This document shows, piece after piece, positions 8,167 through 15,800 of a stretch of DNA of 41,459 bases. Positions within the stretch are counted from its first letter, which is position 1. Every line of letters begins with the position of its first letter. The translations under genes and the position numbers were made by a program. Source of the DNA: an uncultured Phascolarctobacterium sp. GTDB taxonomy: Bacteria; Bacillota; Negativicutes; Acidaminococcales; Acidaminococcaceae. The DNA lies in assembly GCA_900545025.1 (NCBI GenBank), contig UQXH01000017.1, forward strand, positions 1 through 41,459, given 5' to 3'. The notes beneath the pieces were generated by a model. That model was not told the DNA's origin, did not search any database, and saw only the letters and a list, made by a program, of their open reading frames with translations.

Positions 8167-8736
8167 TTAGCAATATTTTTCATCACGCAGCAGCAGCAGA
8201 CCTAAGATACCGTCTGCAATAACCGCCGTCATCAAATTGACATGGAAGCAGTAATTAGCGATAAAGGTACCGACGATAATCAGCAGCGGCAGCACCAGCT
8301 TCTTGCTGAACTCCTTGGCTAACAGCTCATAAGCCACATTGATGATGATGGCTGTCGCACCGCACTGCATACCCTTGAGCAGCAGCTGGATATATTCGTT
8401 GCCAGCCACAGCGTCGTAACAATAGCTGATAATACTGAGCGTTATCAGCGGCGGCAGTACTGTAGCCAGGATAGCTACCAGCGTCCCCCTAAGCCCTGCC
8501 AGACGATAACCGATGCTGATAGCCGCATTAACCGCCACCACTCCCGGTGCCGACTGAGCAATAGCTACCATATTTAGGGCATCTTTATCCTCCAGCCAGT
8601 GAAACTCGTCGACAAATTTTGCTTTCAGCAGCGGGATGATAACAAAACCGCCACCAATAGTAAAAGCACTAATAATGAAGGTTGATTTGAACAGCTGCCA
8701 GAAAAATTTTCTGTCAGCTACAACAGTATTCTGCAT
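8167..8736 (-). CDS. Short CHR-family (chromate) transporter subunit, first of a pair
   Basis: Partner of the next gene, 10 bases away. The CHR domain is visible as AFTIGGGFVIIPLLKAKFV (about 24-42) and AQSAPGVVAVNAAISIGYR (about 60-78), followed by hydrophobic stretches. At 189 aa it is a half-size protein, so the working unit is probably a heterodimer with the second subunit. AGGAG precedes ATG 8736. Gene order CHR-CHR-MATE with tight spacing suggests one transport operon, divergent from the small secreted peptide gene. Confidence 0.88.
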   Translation of the reverse strand: MQNTVVADRKFFWQLFKSTFIISAFTIGGGFVIIPLLKAKFVDEFHWLEDKDALNMVAIAQSAPGVVAVNAAISIGYRLAGLRGTLVAILATVLPPLITLSIISYCYDAVAGNEYIQLLLKGMQCGATAIIINVAYELLAKEFSKKLVLPLLIIVGTFIANYCFHVNLMTAVIADGILGLLLLRDEKYC

Positions 8737-8800
8737 AATAAACTCCTGTTTTTTATTACTAATTTATTTTTCAGGCGGCTCAGCTTCTGCAAATCCGCTA

Positions 8801-8829
8801 TTGACACAGTAAGACATAAATTTTAGAAT
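8801..8829 (+). promoter_or_regulatory. Strong promoter of the small secreted peptide
   Basis: TTGACA (8801-8806), 17 bases, then TAGAAT (8824-8829): five or six matches in each hexamer at ideal spacing. The leader to the start codon would be about 22 bases. Confidence 0.8.
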
Positions 8830-8857
8830 TATAAGTGAAGAAAGGAGTATGCCTATC

Positions 8858-9058
8858 ATGAAATCTTTTGTTATTCTTTCTCTGCTGACTCTGGCTTTTA
8901 CTACCAGTGCCTTTGCAGGAAACATACAATATTATCACTGTCATAATAATCGTCATCACGACTGCTACCAAAGCTATAACGCTTCTGACAGATATGACGG
9001 TAATTATGACCGTCAGCAGCGCCGTCACTGCGACGACAGCGGTCACTGCCGCTGGTAA
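8858..9058 (+). CDS. Small secreted His/Cys-rich peptide, unknown function
   Basis: The product is 66 aa. Residues 1-20 form a clear signal peptide ending SAFA, then Gly-Asn. The mature part, about 46 aa, has four Cys and many His, Asp, Arg and Tyr: YYHCHNNRHHDCY near the front and RRHCDDSGHCRW at the end. The spacing suggests metal binding or disulfides in the periplasm (inference). I chose ATG 8858 because AAAGGAG is 10 bases upstream; ATG 8849 is only one base from it. It has its own strong promoter and terminator and is the only confident plus-strand gene. I recognise no family. Confidence 0.75.
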   Translation: MKSFVILSLLTLAFTTSAFAGNIQYYHCHNNRHHDCYQSYNASDRYDGNYDRQQRRHCDDSGHCRW

Positions 9059-9081
9059 AGACCCCCACGGTAAAAACAAAG

Positions 9082-9119
9082 AAGCAAAGCCTGCCTGAAA
9101 AAGCATGCTTTGCTTTTTT
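9082..9119 (+). terminator. Bidirectional terminator between convergent genes
   Basis: AAGCAAAGC (9082-9090) pairs with GCTTTGCTT (9107-9115), followed by TTTTA. The other strand ends in CTTTGTTTTTA, so it may also stop the 91-aa gene. It lies between the peptide gene and the facing gene. Confidence 0.75.
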
Positions 9120-9124
9120 ATTTG

Positions 9125-9400
9125 TTATTTTATCAACTGGCGCAGGCGTTCCAATTCCCGCGCATCGTATTCCTGCGAGGACAGAAAGCCAAAATGGTAC
9201 GGATGACCTGTCTCTTCCAGCAGTTTGAGTAAAGCAGCATCATTCGCCTCGCCAGCTGCTACGGCAGCCTGCATATCCTGCTGCAGCACCTGCATCCACG
9301 GCAGTTCTTCGTAAGTAGTCTGCTTGTTTAATATTTTTTCTGCAATCGCTTTCAGGCTTTCGCCAGTCAGCTCATGCCCGTTTATTTTAATTGCTTCCAT
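9125..9400 (-). CDS. Unknown 91-aa protein
   Basis: No family recognised. The sequence starts MEAIKINGHELTGESLKAIA, is amphipathic and helical with many Leu, Ala and Glu, and ends with a charged helix (EYDARELERLRQLIK). No signal peptide or membrane segment. The reading frame is open further upstream, but that part is AT-rich and reads like non-coding sequence, so I place the start at ATG 9400, with AAAGGA about ten bases ahead and an extended -10 upstream. Single gene, convergent with the secreted peptide. Confidence 0.6.
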   Translation of the reverse strand: MEAIKINGHELTGESLKAIAEKILNKQTTYEELPWMQVLQQDMQAAVAAGEANDAALLKLLEETGHPYHFGFLSSQEYDARELERLRQLIK

Positions 9401-9437
9401 CTTCCTATCTATTCCTTTTACCTGATTTGTAACAATA

Positions 9438-9446
9438 ATTATAACA
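9438..9446 (-). promoter_or_regulatory. Extended -10 promoter of the 91-aa gene
   Basis: The minus strand reads TGT-TATAAT about 38 bases before the chosen ATG. No strong -35 is seen. Bases 9447-9624 hold no gene that I can support. Confidence 0.5.
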
Positions 9447-9624
9447 TAAAGACGCCGGCAGATAACGACGTTTTTAATCTTAAGGCAGAAAATCACATAA
9501 TATTTACAAAATTTACAAAGATTTGATTTGTTTCTGTATACTCCTGCTGTTAAAATGAAAGCAAGACATAATCTTATGCCCCATCTGTTACAGATAGTAA
9601 AACTGTAAAATTCCGTAATTCTAA

Positions 9625-9670
9625 GCAAAAAACGCTGTAACCGCAATCGCGAGCGGATACAGCGTTTTTT
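9625..9670 (-). terminator. Terminator of the autotransporter gene
   Basis: AAAAAACGCTGT (9627-9638) pairs perfectly with ACAGCGTTTTTT (9659-9670), with extra pairing inside (CCGC with GCGG). The minus strand ends in TTTTTTGC. It sits 17 bases past the stop codon. Confidence 0.85.
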
Positions 9671-9686
9671 GTTTTATATTTTTAAG

Positions 9687-12260
9687 TCAAAAGGAATAGC
9701 TGGCCTGGATATTGGCGCTAAAGCCGTCTCTGTTGCCACCGTAACCACGTACAACTGCTTCAATTACCCAGGGAGATTTCTTCTGGTCGCCATAGCTGAT
9801 GCCTAATTCACCAATCACAGTACCGCCGCGCAGCCCGCCGTCATCGTCAATGTATTCGCCCTGCGTACTGATATTGCTTCTGCCGTCCAGTTCATATTCA
9901 TAGGCAGCGCCATAATACAGCTTAAGGTTAGCATCTACCTGCTGCACAAGCCTGCCGCCGACCCGCAGCCTTTCAGACTCCACATCGCCAAAGTGAAAAT
10001 CGTTGCTGAAGCTGCTGCCGGTAATGGTAAAATCACTGTCATTAAAATGCGTGTAATAAAAACCGCTGTATACATCCAGCCCAGTATTATCATTCAGCTG
10101 AAAAATCTTCCCCAGAGAAAGGTCTGCGCCATAATAGCTGCTGTCTGTCTGATAACCATAGTTATTGCCAGACTTATCTGCCAGGCCGTTTTTCAGCTCA
10201 TTTTTCAAAGTTCCGGCTCTTAAAGCAGCCTGAGTATAAAAACCATTATCCCAGGAATATCTGGCTGCTAAACCGCCGCCGTTATAAACTGCAGAACCAT
10301 CAAAACGGAAGAAATTGTCGTCAAAAGTATTATAGTCGCGATAGTTTCCCCGTCCGTTTTCATAAAATATACCGTAACGCCATTTACCGTCAGCTGATTT
10401 TTTAGTATCAGCAACGCCTACAATACCGCTCCAGCCGTTCAGCTTGGCTTCGCCGCCCACATTATAAGTGCTGGCATTACCCTGTACGGCGGCAAAAGTA
10501 TTGATACCTTCAAGACCCGCCTGCCCGCGCAGAGAATCATCCAGCAGCTCGCTGCTCTGATTTACCAGCGCAATACCGATATTTCTGTTATAGGTCATAA
10601 GCTTCAGCTGTTCGCTCTGCTTCCTGCCGTCGATAGTAAAATCAATACTGTTATTTTCTGCATTGTTATAAACCTCGCCGTATACCTCATGGGCAATACC
10701 GTCAAGAAATTCCACCTTTACTTTTTCATCATAAGCATGGTTAAAAACAATTCCTGCATCATTTTGAATAAGATGCATGCTTTCACCGATATGCTGCTTC
10801 GGCTCTTCCGTATCAAAACTTATCCAGCTGCCATTGATAGAAGTGCCGGACAGGTCGGTTGCCTGCTGCCCGGTAATCTTGATTACGGTACCATCATCCT
10901 GCCAGTTGAGCTTACCAAAAACTATTTCATCAGTTCCAGTAATATTTTTTACATTACCCTGCCAGGAATCAAGCACCAGAAGATTATTGCTGCTGGTATT
11001 ACTGCCGCTGTAGCCGCCGGTAACAGTAGCCTGCTCCAGATTATACATAACGCTGCCGCTGCCTTTGAGCACCACGGTATTATTCTCCGCCGAGCCGCTG
11101 CCGCTGTAGCCGCCAACGATATTCCCCTGGACATCGCTGTCAATAATTTCTACTACGTTATTGCTTACTGCCGCTTTACTGTCTGCATAACCACCGATAA
11201 CGCTGCCGGTAATACTGCTTTTACTGATGATAACGGTATTAGTATTTACTGCACCAGTGCCGTCCGTATCCTGCAAATATCCTCCGCTTACATTACCGAT
11301 AACAGAGCTGGACCTGATGCTGACATTATTGTTATAAGCATTACCCTGCATAGTCATGCCGCCGTAAACAGTACCGGCAATATTGCTGTCCGCCAAACTG
11401 ACGCTGTTGAGAAACACATTACCATTATAATTTTTGCCGCCTGCCACAGTATAGATGGTAGAATCACTGTTATTTACATTAACGCTGTTGCCGTAAACTG
11501 CTGCCACTGCAGCATGATCGCCATAACCGCCTACCACATCAAAGGCGTAAATATCGTCTTTTACCGTTACATTATTGCGGGCAACCAGACCGGAAGCACT
11601 AAAGCCGCCGTAAATACCGCCAAAGTAGTTTTCACCGATATTATTGATAACTACATAGTTATCAGAAACAATGCCAATATTTTTACTGTTGCCCCCATAA
11701 ACATCCATATAGCCGTTAAAGGTTCCGTCGTTGATAATGACATGATTTTTACTGATACTGCCGTATTCGCTGTAACCGCCGGAAATATCCACGCCGTCAA
11801 AATTTCCGTTGTTAATTTCTACGCCGTTATTATAAACAGTACCTCTTACAGAATAACCGCCGTTGATACCGTATTTATTTCTTGTAAAAGAACCGTTATC
11901 TATCTTAACATTATTATTATCTACAAAACGATAATCACTGTAACCGCCAAAAATACTTACTCTTTTGAACTGACCATCCTTTATCTGGACGGTATTCCCG
12001 TGCAGGTCGTAATTATTATCATTCTGGTCACTTTTAGCGCCAAAGCAGATAAAATCTGTGATTTGCTGGTTGCTGGGCAAATCTACAATCACCGTATTAT
12101 TTATCAGTTTATCGTCATGCAGACTGGCATTTATACCAGTGGACTTATATTGTGCAGAATCAGTCAGAGTGATATCCTGCGCCTGCACGCTGCCATACCA
12201 GCTGCAGGTAAGCAAGAAACTTGCAAACAGTTTCTGAAACCCAATGACACTTTTTTTCAT
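9687..12260 (-). CDS. Type Va autotransporter with GGYS-repeat passenger
   Basis: Predicted outer-membrane protein of 857 aa. Residues 1-27 are a signal peptide ending VQA before Gln-Asp. From about 90 to 430 a repeat of 26-32 aa recurs twelve times, each with a Gly-Gly pair (105, 134, 161, 189, 218, 244, 274, 300, 326, 356, 383, 415) in the pattern N-x-V-x-I-(x)n-[IV]-x-GG-[YFN]-S, as expected of a beta-helix passenger. Residues about 585-857 alternate aromatic strands and short turns and end in SYSF, the form of a C-terminal translocator barrel. It is likely a surface adhesin or structural protein; no protease or catalytic triad is evident. Monocistronic, with its own promoter and terminator; AGAGGT precedes ATG. 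Confidence 0.92.
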   Translation of the reverse strand: MKKSVIGFQKLFASFLLTCSWYGSVQAQDITLTDSAQYKSTGINASLHDDKLINNTVIVDLPSNQQITDFICFGAKSDQNDNNYDLHGNTVQIKDGQFKRVSIFGGYSDYRFVDNNNVKIDNGSFTRNKYGINGGYSVRGTVYNNGVEINNGNFDGVDISGGYSEYGSISKNHVIINDGTFNGYMDVYGGNSKNIGIVSDNYVVINNIGENYFGGIYGGFSASGLVARNNVTVKDDIYAFDVVGGYGDHAAVAAVYGNSVNVNNSDSTIYTVAGGKNYNGNVFLNSVSLADSNIAGTVYGGMTMQGNAYNNNVSIRSSSVIGNVSGGYLQDTDGTGAVNTNTVIISKSSITGSVIGGYADSKAAVSNNVVEIIDSDVQGNIVGGYSGSGSAENNTVVLKGSGSVMYNLEQATVTGGYSGSNTSSNNLLVLDSWQGNVKNITGTDEIVFGKLNWQDDGTVIKITGQQATDLSGTSINGSWISFDTEEPKQHIGESMHLIQNDAGIVFNHAYDEKVKVEFLDGIAHEVYGEVYNNAENNSIDFTIDGRKQSEQLKLMTYNRNIGIALVNQSSELLDDSLRGQAGLEGINTFAAVQGNASTYNVGGEAKLNGWSGIVGVADTKKSADGKWRYGIFYENGRGNYRDYNTFDDNFFRFDGSAVYNGGGLAARYSWDNGFYTQAALRAGTLKNELKNGLADKSGNNYGYQTDSSYYGADLSLGKIFQLNDNTGLDVYSGFYYTHFNDSDFTITGSSFSNDFHFGDVESERLRVGGRLVQQVDANLKLYYGAAYEYELDGRSNISTQGEYIDDDGGLRGGTVIGELGISYGDQKKSPWVIEAVVRGYGGNRDGFSANIQASYSF

Positions 12261-12295
12261 CTTATTGTACCTCTGCTTTACTTTTCTTTAATTCA

Positions 12296-12324
12296 AGCAT
12301 AGCATTTATATAGTATAAGTACAA
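12296..12324 (-). promoter_or_regulatory. Promoter of the autotransporter gene
   Basis: The minus strand reads TTGTAC (complement of 12319-12324), 17 bases, then TATGCT (complement of 12296-12301), with TGC directly before the -10 as an extension. The leader is about 30 bases. Confidence 0.65.
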
Positions 12325-12673
12325 TAGATTTTAATTAAATTAAATGTGATTTTTGTGAATTTTAAAATACTTTTCTGTGTCACAAAGTTTATTATTTTTA
12401 TTTATACAATTAATCTTCCGTTTATTTTTATTAGGTTGTTATTTTTAAGATTATTCAATACGCTTCCGTCTGTATTTTTACATTATTTAAAATTATATCT
12501 TATACACTAAAATACAAAATCAATGCATAAGTTATCTTTAAAGGAATCTGTATTTTTCCTTTATTTTGGCAAATAAATTAGTCTACGACAATTTGATGTC
12601 ATAAATAACACTCATTATATTTTTGCTAAAGCTATGATGTGCTGAAACAATACAATATCATTTTACTTTTTAA
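12325..12673. other. AT-rich gap without genes between rpsI and the autotransporter
   Basis: About 350 bases, very AT-rich, with no reading frame that looks coding. TGTG-T-CACA at 12376-12384 is a short inverted repeat about 50 bases upstream of the autotransporter -35, and GACAATTTGATGTC near 12587 is a weak one. Runs of A and T next to the promoter could act as UP elements. No other structure seen. Confidence 0.5.
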
Positions 12674-12710
12674 ACATAAAAACCCCGAAAGCATACGCTT
12701 TCGAGGTTTT
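12674..12710 (-). terminator. Terminator of rplM-rpsI
   Basis: AAAACC-C-CGAAAGC (12679-12692) pairs with GCTTTCG-A-GGTTTT (12697-12710), one mismatch, loop of four. The minus strand continues with TTTTT. It stands 26 bases after the rpsI stop. Confidence 0.85.
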
Positions 12711-12735
12711 GCATACGTACCAGACGCAGTCGCGA

Positions 12736-13128
12736 TTAACGTTTGGAGAACTGAGAAGCTTTACGAGCTTTCTTCAAGCCGTATTTACGACGTTCTTTTT
12801 CACGCGGGTCGCGGGTTAAGAGACCAGCTTTTTTCAGAGCCGGACGGAATTCTTCGTCAACTTTCAGCAGGGCGCGTGCGATACCGTGACGGATAGCACC
12901 AGCCTGACCGGAAATACCGCCGCCGTTAACATTTACCAAAACATCATATTTGCCTTTGGTTTCAGTGATTTCCAGCGGTTGGTTAACGATGAGTTCTAAG
13001 GTTTTCAAACCGAAATATTTGTCTAATTCACGGTCGTTGATAACGATGTTGCCTTCACCCGGAACCAGGCGAACGCGAGCAACGGAAGATTTACGACGAC
13101 CGGTCGCATTATAAGTAACTACTGCCAT
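12736..13128 (-). CDS. rpsI: 30S ribosomal protein S9
   Basis: Small-subunit protein whose C-terminal tail reaches the P-site tRNA. The 130-aa sequence has the family start (YNATGRRKSSVARVRLVPG) and the signature GGGISGQAGAIRHGIARAL near 69-87, and ends in the typical basic KR. It follows rplM by 23 bases in the usual rplM-rpsI pair and precedes the terminator. Confidence 0.98.
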   Translation of the reverse strand: MAVVTYNATGRRKSSVARVRLVPGEGNIVINDRELDKYFGLKTLELIVNQPLEITETKGKYDVLVNVNGGGISGQAGAIRHGIARALLKVDEEFRPALKKAGLLTRDPREKERRKYGLKKARKASQFSKR

Positions 13129-13151
13129 TTATTGTTCCCTCCCGGATGTTA

Positions 13152-13589
13152 TTATCTTACGTTAATTTCCAATACTTCAGGTTTTTGAGCTGCATGCGGA
13201 TGTTCGCTGCCAGCATATACATGAAGTTTAGAGAAGATTTGGCTGCCAAGGCGGTTTTTAGGAATCATGCCTTTAACAGCAAGTTCTACCATTCTTACCG
13301 GGTTTTTCTTCAGCATATCGCCAGCTTTGGTGTAGCTGTCGCCGCCAAGATAACCGGAATGACGGAAATAGATTTTGTGAGTAAGTTTTTTACCGGTCAG
13401 AACAACTTTGTCTGCATTGATAACGATTACGTGATCACCGGTGTCCATGTGCGGGGTAAAAGTCGGTTTATGTTTACCGCGCAGGATTTTAGCAACTTCA
13501 GCAGCCATGCGGCCGAGAGTTTTATCAGCTGCGTCAACAACGAACCATTTACGTTCGATGTTGGACGGATTAGCCATAAAAGATTTCAT
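13152..13589 (-). CDS. rplM: 50S ribosomal protein L13
   Basis: Early-assembling large-subunit protein. 145 aa with the conserved IERKWFVVDAADKTLGRMA at the front, HMDTGDHVIVINADKVVLTG in the middle and GMIPKNRLG near 108-116. AGGAGGG is eight bases before ATG 13589. The upstream leader is long enough and folded enough to be a control element. Confidence 0.98.
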   Translation of the reverse strand: MKSFMANPSNIERKWFVVDAADKTLGRMAAEVAKILRGKHKPTFTPHMDTGDHVIVINADKVVLTGKKLTHKIYFRHSGYLGGDSYTKAGDMLKKNPVRMVELAVKGMIPKNRLGSQIFSKLHVYAGSEHPHAAQKPEVLEINVR

Positions 13590-13604
13590 CCTTATGTCCC
13601 TCCT

Positions 13605-13679
13605 AAGAAATATACAGTTCGTTGCGATCTTCTCACTTTCTTTCGGGGCTAGTGAAATCTAGCGGAAAATCACGTATAT
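13605..13679 (-). promoter_or_regulatory. Candidate L13 leader RNA
   Basis: In the rplM 5' untranslated region GTATAT at the complement of 13610-13615 can pair with ATATAC at the complement of 13674-13679, enclosing a hairpin GCTAG/CTAGC (13648-13663). This closed multi-stem form right before the ribosome site resembles the autoregulatory L13 leader described in low-GC Gram-positives. The match is by shape only. Confidence 0.4.
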
Positions 13680-13681
13680 TT

Positions 13682-13710
13682 ATTATAGCTATCTGCTACT
13701 TGTAAGTCAA
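13682..13710 (-). promoter_or_regulatory. Promoter of rplM-rpsI
   Basis: Minus strand TTGACT (complement of 13705-13710), 17 bases, TATAAT (complement of 13682-13687). The predicted start is near 13675, giving a leader of about 86 bases. Confidence 0.85.
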
Positions 13711-13732
13711 GAAAAAATGTAAAAAAATTACA
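13711..13732 (-). terminator. Weak terminator after truA, directly before the rplM promoter
   Basis: On the minus strand TGTAA pairs with TTACA around a T-rich loop (13718-13732), then TTTTTTC runs straight into the rplM -35 TTGACT. The stem is short, so termination is probably partial. Confidence 0.35.
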
Positions 13733-13734
13733 GT

Positions 13735-14994
13735 TTAAAGCAAATTTTTCTTACGATAGAAATACAGCAGGTGCGGCATATCTTTCCCACGATAATGTTT
13801 TACCATTTCTCCCTCTATCTGCATCCCCAATTTTTCGGCAACCCTGCGGGAAGCAAAATTCTCCGAGCGAATTTCGGCAACGATGTTTTCATACCCCAGC
13901 GACAGTAAATAATCAACACTGCCGCGGGCAGCTTCAACGGCATAACCCTGCTGCCAGTAAGCATTATCTAAAATATAGCCAATACCGGGCACCTTACTGC
14001 CGTCAATATTTTCCATCAGCGGTCCTGCCATACCAAGGAATTTACCGCTCTTTTTTTCTATAACAGCAAGATACCCGAAACCGTCCTCTTCATAACGATA
14101 CCGGCAATCCTGCAGCCATTGGGTTGCCTCAGCAGCAGAAAAGGCATGCTCCCAGGCATACATCACCTTTTCATTCTGCAGCACCTTACTAATTGCCGCT
14201 AAATCTTCCTGCTGCAGCTTACGCAGATACAAACGCTCCGTTTCAATCAGCGCATAAGGCTCATAAAAAACCTCCTGCAGGTATAAACCCTGGGGCGGCG
14301 CCGGCTCGTTAAGAAACTCACAGCGGCTGGCTGCCAGCTCTTGGGCAAAATCCTGCGGCGTCCGCAAGCCAAGACCAATCTGCACCATGGACCAGACCAG
14401 ATTGCGCACCATGTGGTATAAAAAGCCGTCTCCGCCAATAGTAAAGCGTACTTCATTGCCGCTGCGCTGCCATTTTGCTTCATACATGGTCTTGACAGGA
14501 GAAGAATCCACACTGCCGCTGCTGCGGAAAGCAGAAAAATCATGTGTGCCCAAAAGCATAGCCGCAGCCTCGTTCATAGCTTCAAGATCAAGCTGCTGCC
14601 GCAGCTGCCAGGCATGCCGTACCTGGCAGGGGTCATTATGCTCGTTTTCCAAAATCCTGTATAAATAACGTTTCCAGCAGGCACTGATGCGGGCATGAAA
14701 GCCTGCTTCCACCTCTTGCGCGCTGATGATGACAATATCCGGCGGCAGCATTTTTTCCGCCGCCCGCACAATATTGGCGCAGGGAATACGTCCATTTGTA
14801 GTAAAACTAACTGTCTGCGCCAGCGCGTGTACGCCGGTATCAGTCCGCCCGCTGCCTACTGTAGTAATCTTCTCCCCGCACAGTTTGCTCAGCACTTCTT
14901 CCAGCACATTCTGCACGGCTGTTACATTTTTCTGCTTTTGAAAACCGCGGTAACCGCTGCCGTCATAAGCAACAACCAGCTTTATAGTGCGCAT
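13735..14994 (-). CDS. truA: TruA tRNA pseudouridine(38-40) synthase fused to a GNAT acetyltransferase
   Basis: Residues 1-245 are TruA, which makes pseudouridine at tRNA positions 38-40. They start KLVVAYDGSGYRGFQKQ, carry GSGRTDTGVHA with catalytic Asp52, and end at GLYLQEVFY like stand-alone TruA. Without a stop or linker, residues about 249-419 form a RimJ/RimL-type GNAT domain: LIETERLYLRKL at its start, the acetyl-CoA loop around WQQGYAVEAARGSVDYL (347-363) and SENFASRRVAEKLGM (377-391). At 419 aa it is about 170 longer than TruA. The start overlaps the ecfT end by 13 bases, with GGGGT eight bases upstream. The acetylation target is unknown; a protein N-terminus or an rRNA- or tRNA-associated factor would be a guess. 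Confidence 0.93.
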   Translation of the reverse strand: MRTIKLVVAYDGSGYRGFQKQKNVTAVQNVLEEVLSKLCGEKITTVGSGRTDTGVHALAQTVSFTTNGRIPCANIVRAAEKMLPPDIVIISAQEVEAGFHARISACWKRYLYRILENEHNDPCQVRHAWQLRQQLDLEAMNEAAAMLLGTHDFSAFRSSGSVDSSPVKTMYEAKWQRSGNEVRFTIGGDGFLYHMVRNLVWSMVQIGLGLRTPQDFAQELAASRCEFLNEPAPPQGLYLQEVFYEPYALIETERLYLRKLQQEDLAAISKVLQNEKVMYAWEHAFSAAEATQWLQDCRYRYEEDGFGYLAVIEKKSGKFLGMAGPLMENIDGSKVPGIGYILDNAYWQQGYAVEAARGSVDYLLSLGYENIVAEIRSENFASRRVAEKLGMQIEGEMVKHYRGKDMPHLLYFYRKKNLL

Positions 14995-15800
14995 AGAGCA
15001 GTACCCCAGCGCAAAAAGGCCAGCAGCGCCGTTAAGGCAAAAATAGTACCAAAAGCAGCGTAGTCGATACCTTTATACATCAGCTCATGCATCCTGGTGC
15101 GACCTTCACCACCGCGATAGCAGCGGGATTCCATAGCCACAGCAAGCTCATCCGCTCTGCGGAAAGCGCTGATAAACAACGGTACCAAAAGCGGCAGCAT
15201 ATTTTTAGCCCGCTGCAGCAGGTTACCGCTGCTGAAATCTGCGCCCCTTGCCGTCTGCGCCTTCATAATACGGTCAGTTTCTTCCAGCAGCGTAGGGATA
15301 AAACGCAGCGCGATAGTCATCATCATAGCCAGCTCGTGAGCAGGTACGCCGATTTTCTTAAACGGACGCAGCAGGTTTTCGATACCGTCCGTCAGCACGA
15401 TAGGCGAAGTAGTAAAGGTAAGTACCGAAGAAAACAGCAAAAGCAGCATCAGACGCAGGGACATCTTCACGCCTAATTCCAAGCCTTCCTGAGTTACAGA
15501 TAAAAACTTCCAGGTAAAAAGTATCGTTTCGCCCGGCGCAGTAAACATGTGAATACCCAGCGTCAGCACGACGATAATCATAATGGGCTTTAAAGATTTC
15601 AAAACCATCATCAGCGGCAACCGGGAAAACAGGATTACAGCCAAAGCAAAGCCTGTCAGAATACCATAAGATAAAAAGCTGTCGGCAAAAAATATCGCGA
15701 TAATATAAATCAGTGTCGCTAAAATCTTAGTTCTGGGGTCAAGACGATGAATAAAAGAATTTCCCGGAAAATATTGTCCGAGAGTAATATCACTCAGCAT
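14982..15800 (-). CDS. ecfT: ECF transporter transmembrane protein EcfT
   Basis: Membrane scaffold of the energy-coupling factor module, joining the two ATPases to exchangeable vitamin-binding S proteins. 272 aa with the family start HRLDPRTK (about 18-25), several hydrophobic segments, and the two coupling-helix motifs ARG (184-186) and SRCYRG (225-230) that bind the ATPase grooves. I chose ATG 15800, overlapping the ecfA2 stop as TAATG with GGGGTGG upstream; the in-frame GTG at 15809 is too close to that site. No S component gene is in the window. Confidence 0.96.
   Translation of the reverse strand: MLSDITLGQYFPGNSFIHRLDPRTKILATLIYIIAIFFADSFLSYGILTGFALAVILFSRLPLMMVLKSLKPIMIIVVLTLGIHMFTAPGETILFTWKFLSVTQEGLELGVKMSLRLMLLLLFSSVLTFTTSPIVLTDGIENLLRPFKKIGVPAHELAMMMTIALRFIPTLLEETDRIMKAQTARGADFSSGNLLQRAKNMLPLLVPLFISAFRRADELAVAMESRCYRGGEGRTRMHELMYKGIDYAAFGTIFALTALLAFLRWGTALCAL

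Noticed and set aside
9500..9530. Short ATTTACAAA-type direct repeats
   Set aside because: Two copies of a few AT bases in AT-rich DNA; no spacer-repeat pattern of a CRISPR array.
9401..9646. Upstream extension of the 91-aa gene to 173 aa
   Set aside because: The added part is AT-rich intergenic sequence with many Ile, Cys, Tyr and Phe, and contains the promoter and part of the autotransporter terminator.
10689..12302. A 537-aa open frame on the plus strand opposite the autotransporter gene
   Set aside because: It is the complement of a Gly/Asn-rich repeat region with few stops. The minus-strand product has a signal peptide, regular repeats, a barrel and a ribosome site; the plus-strand one has none of these.
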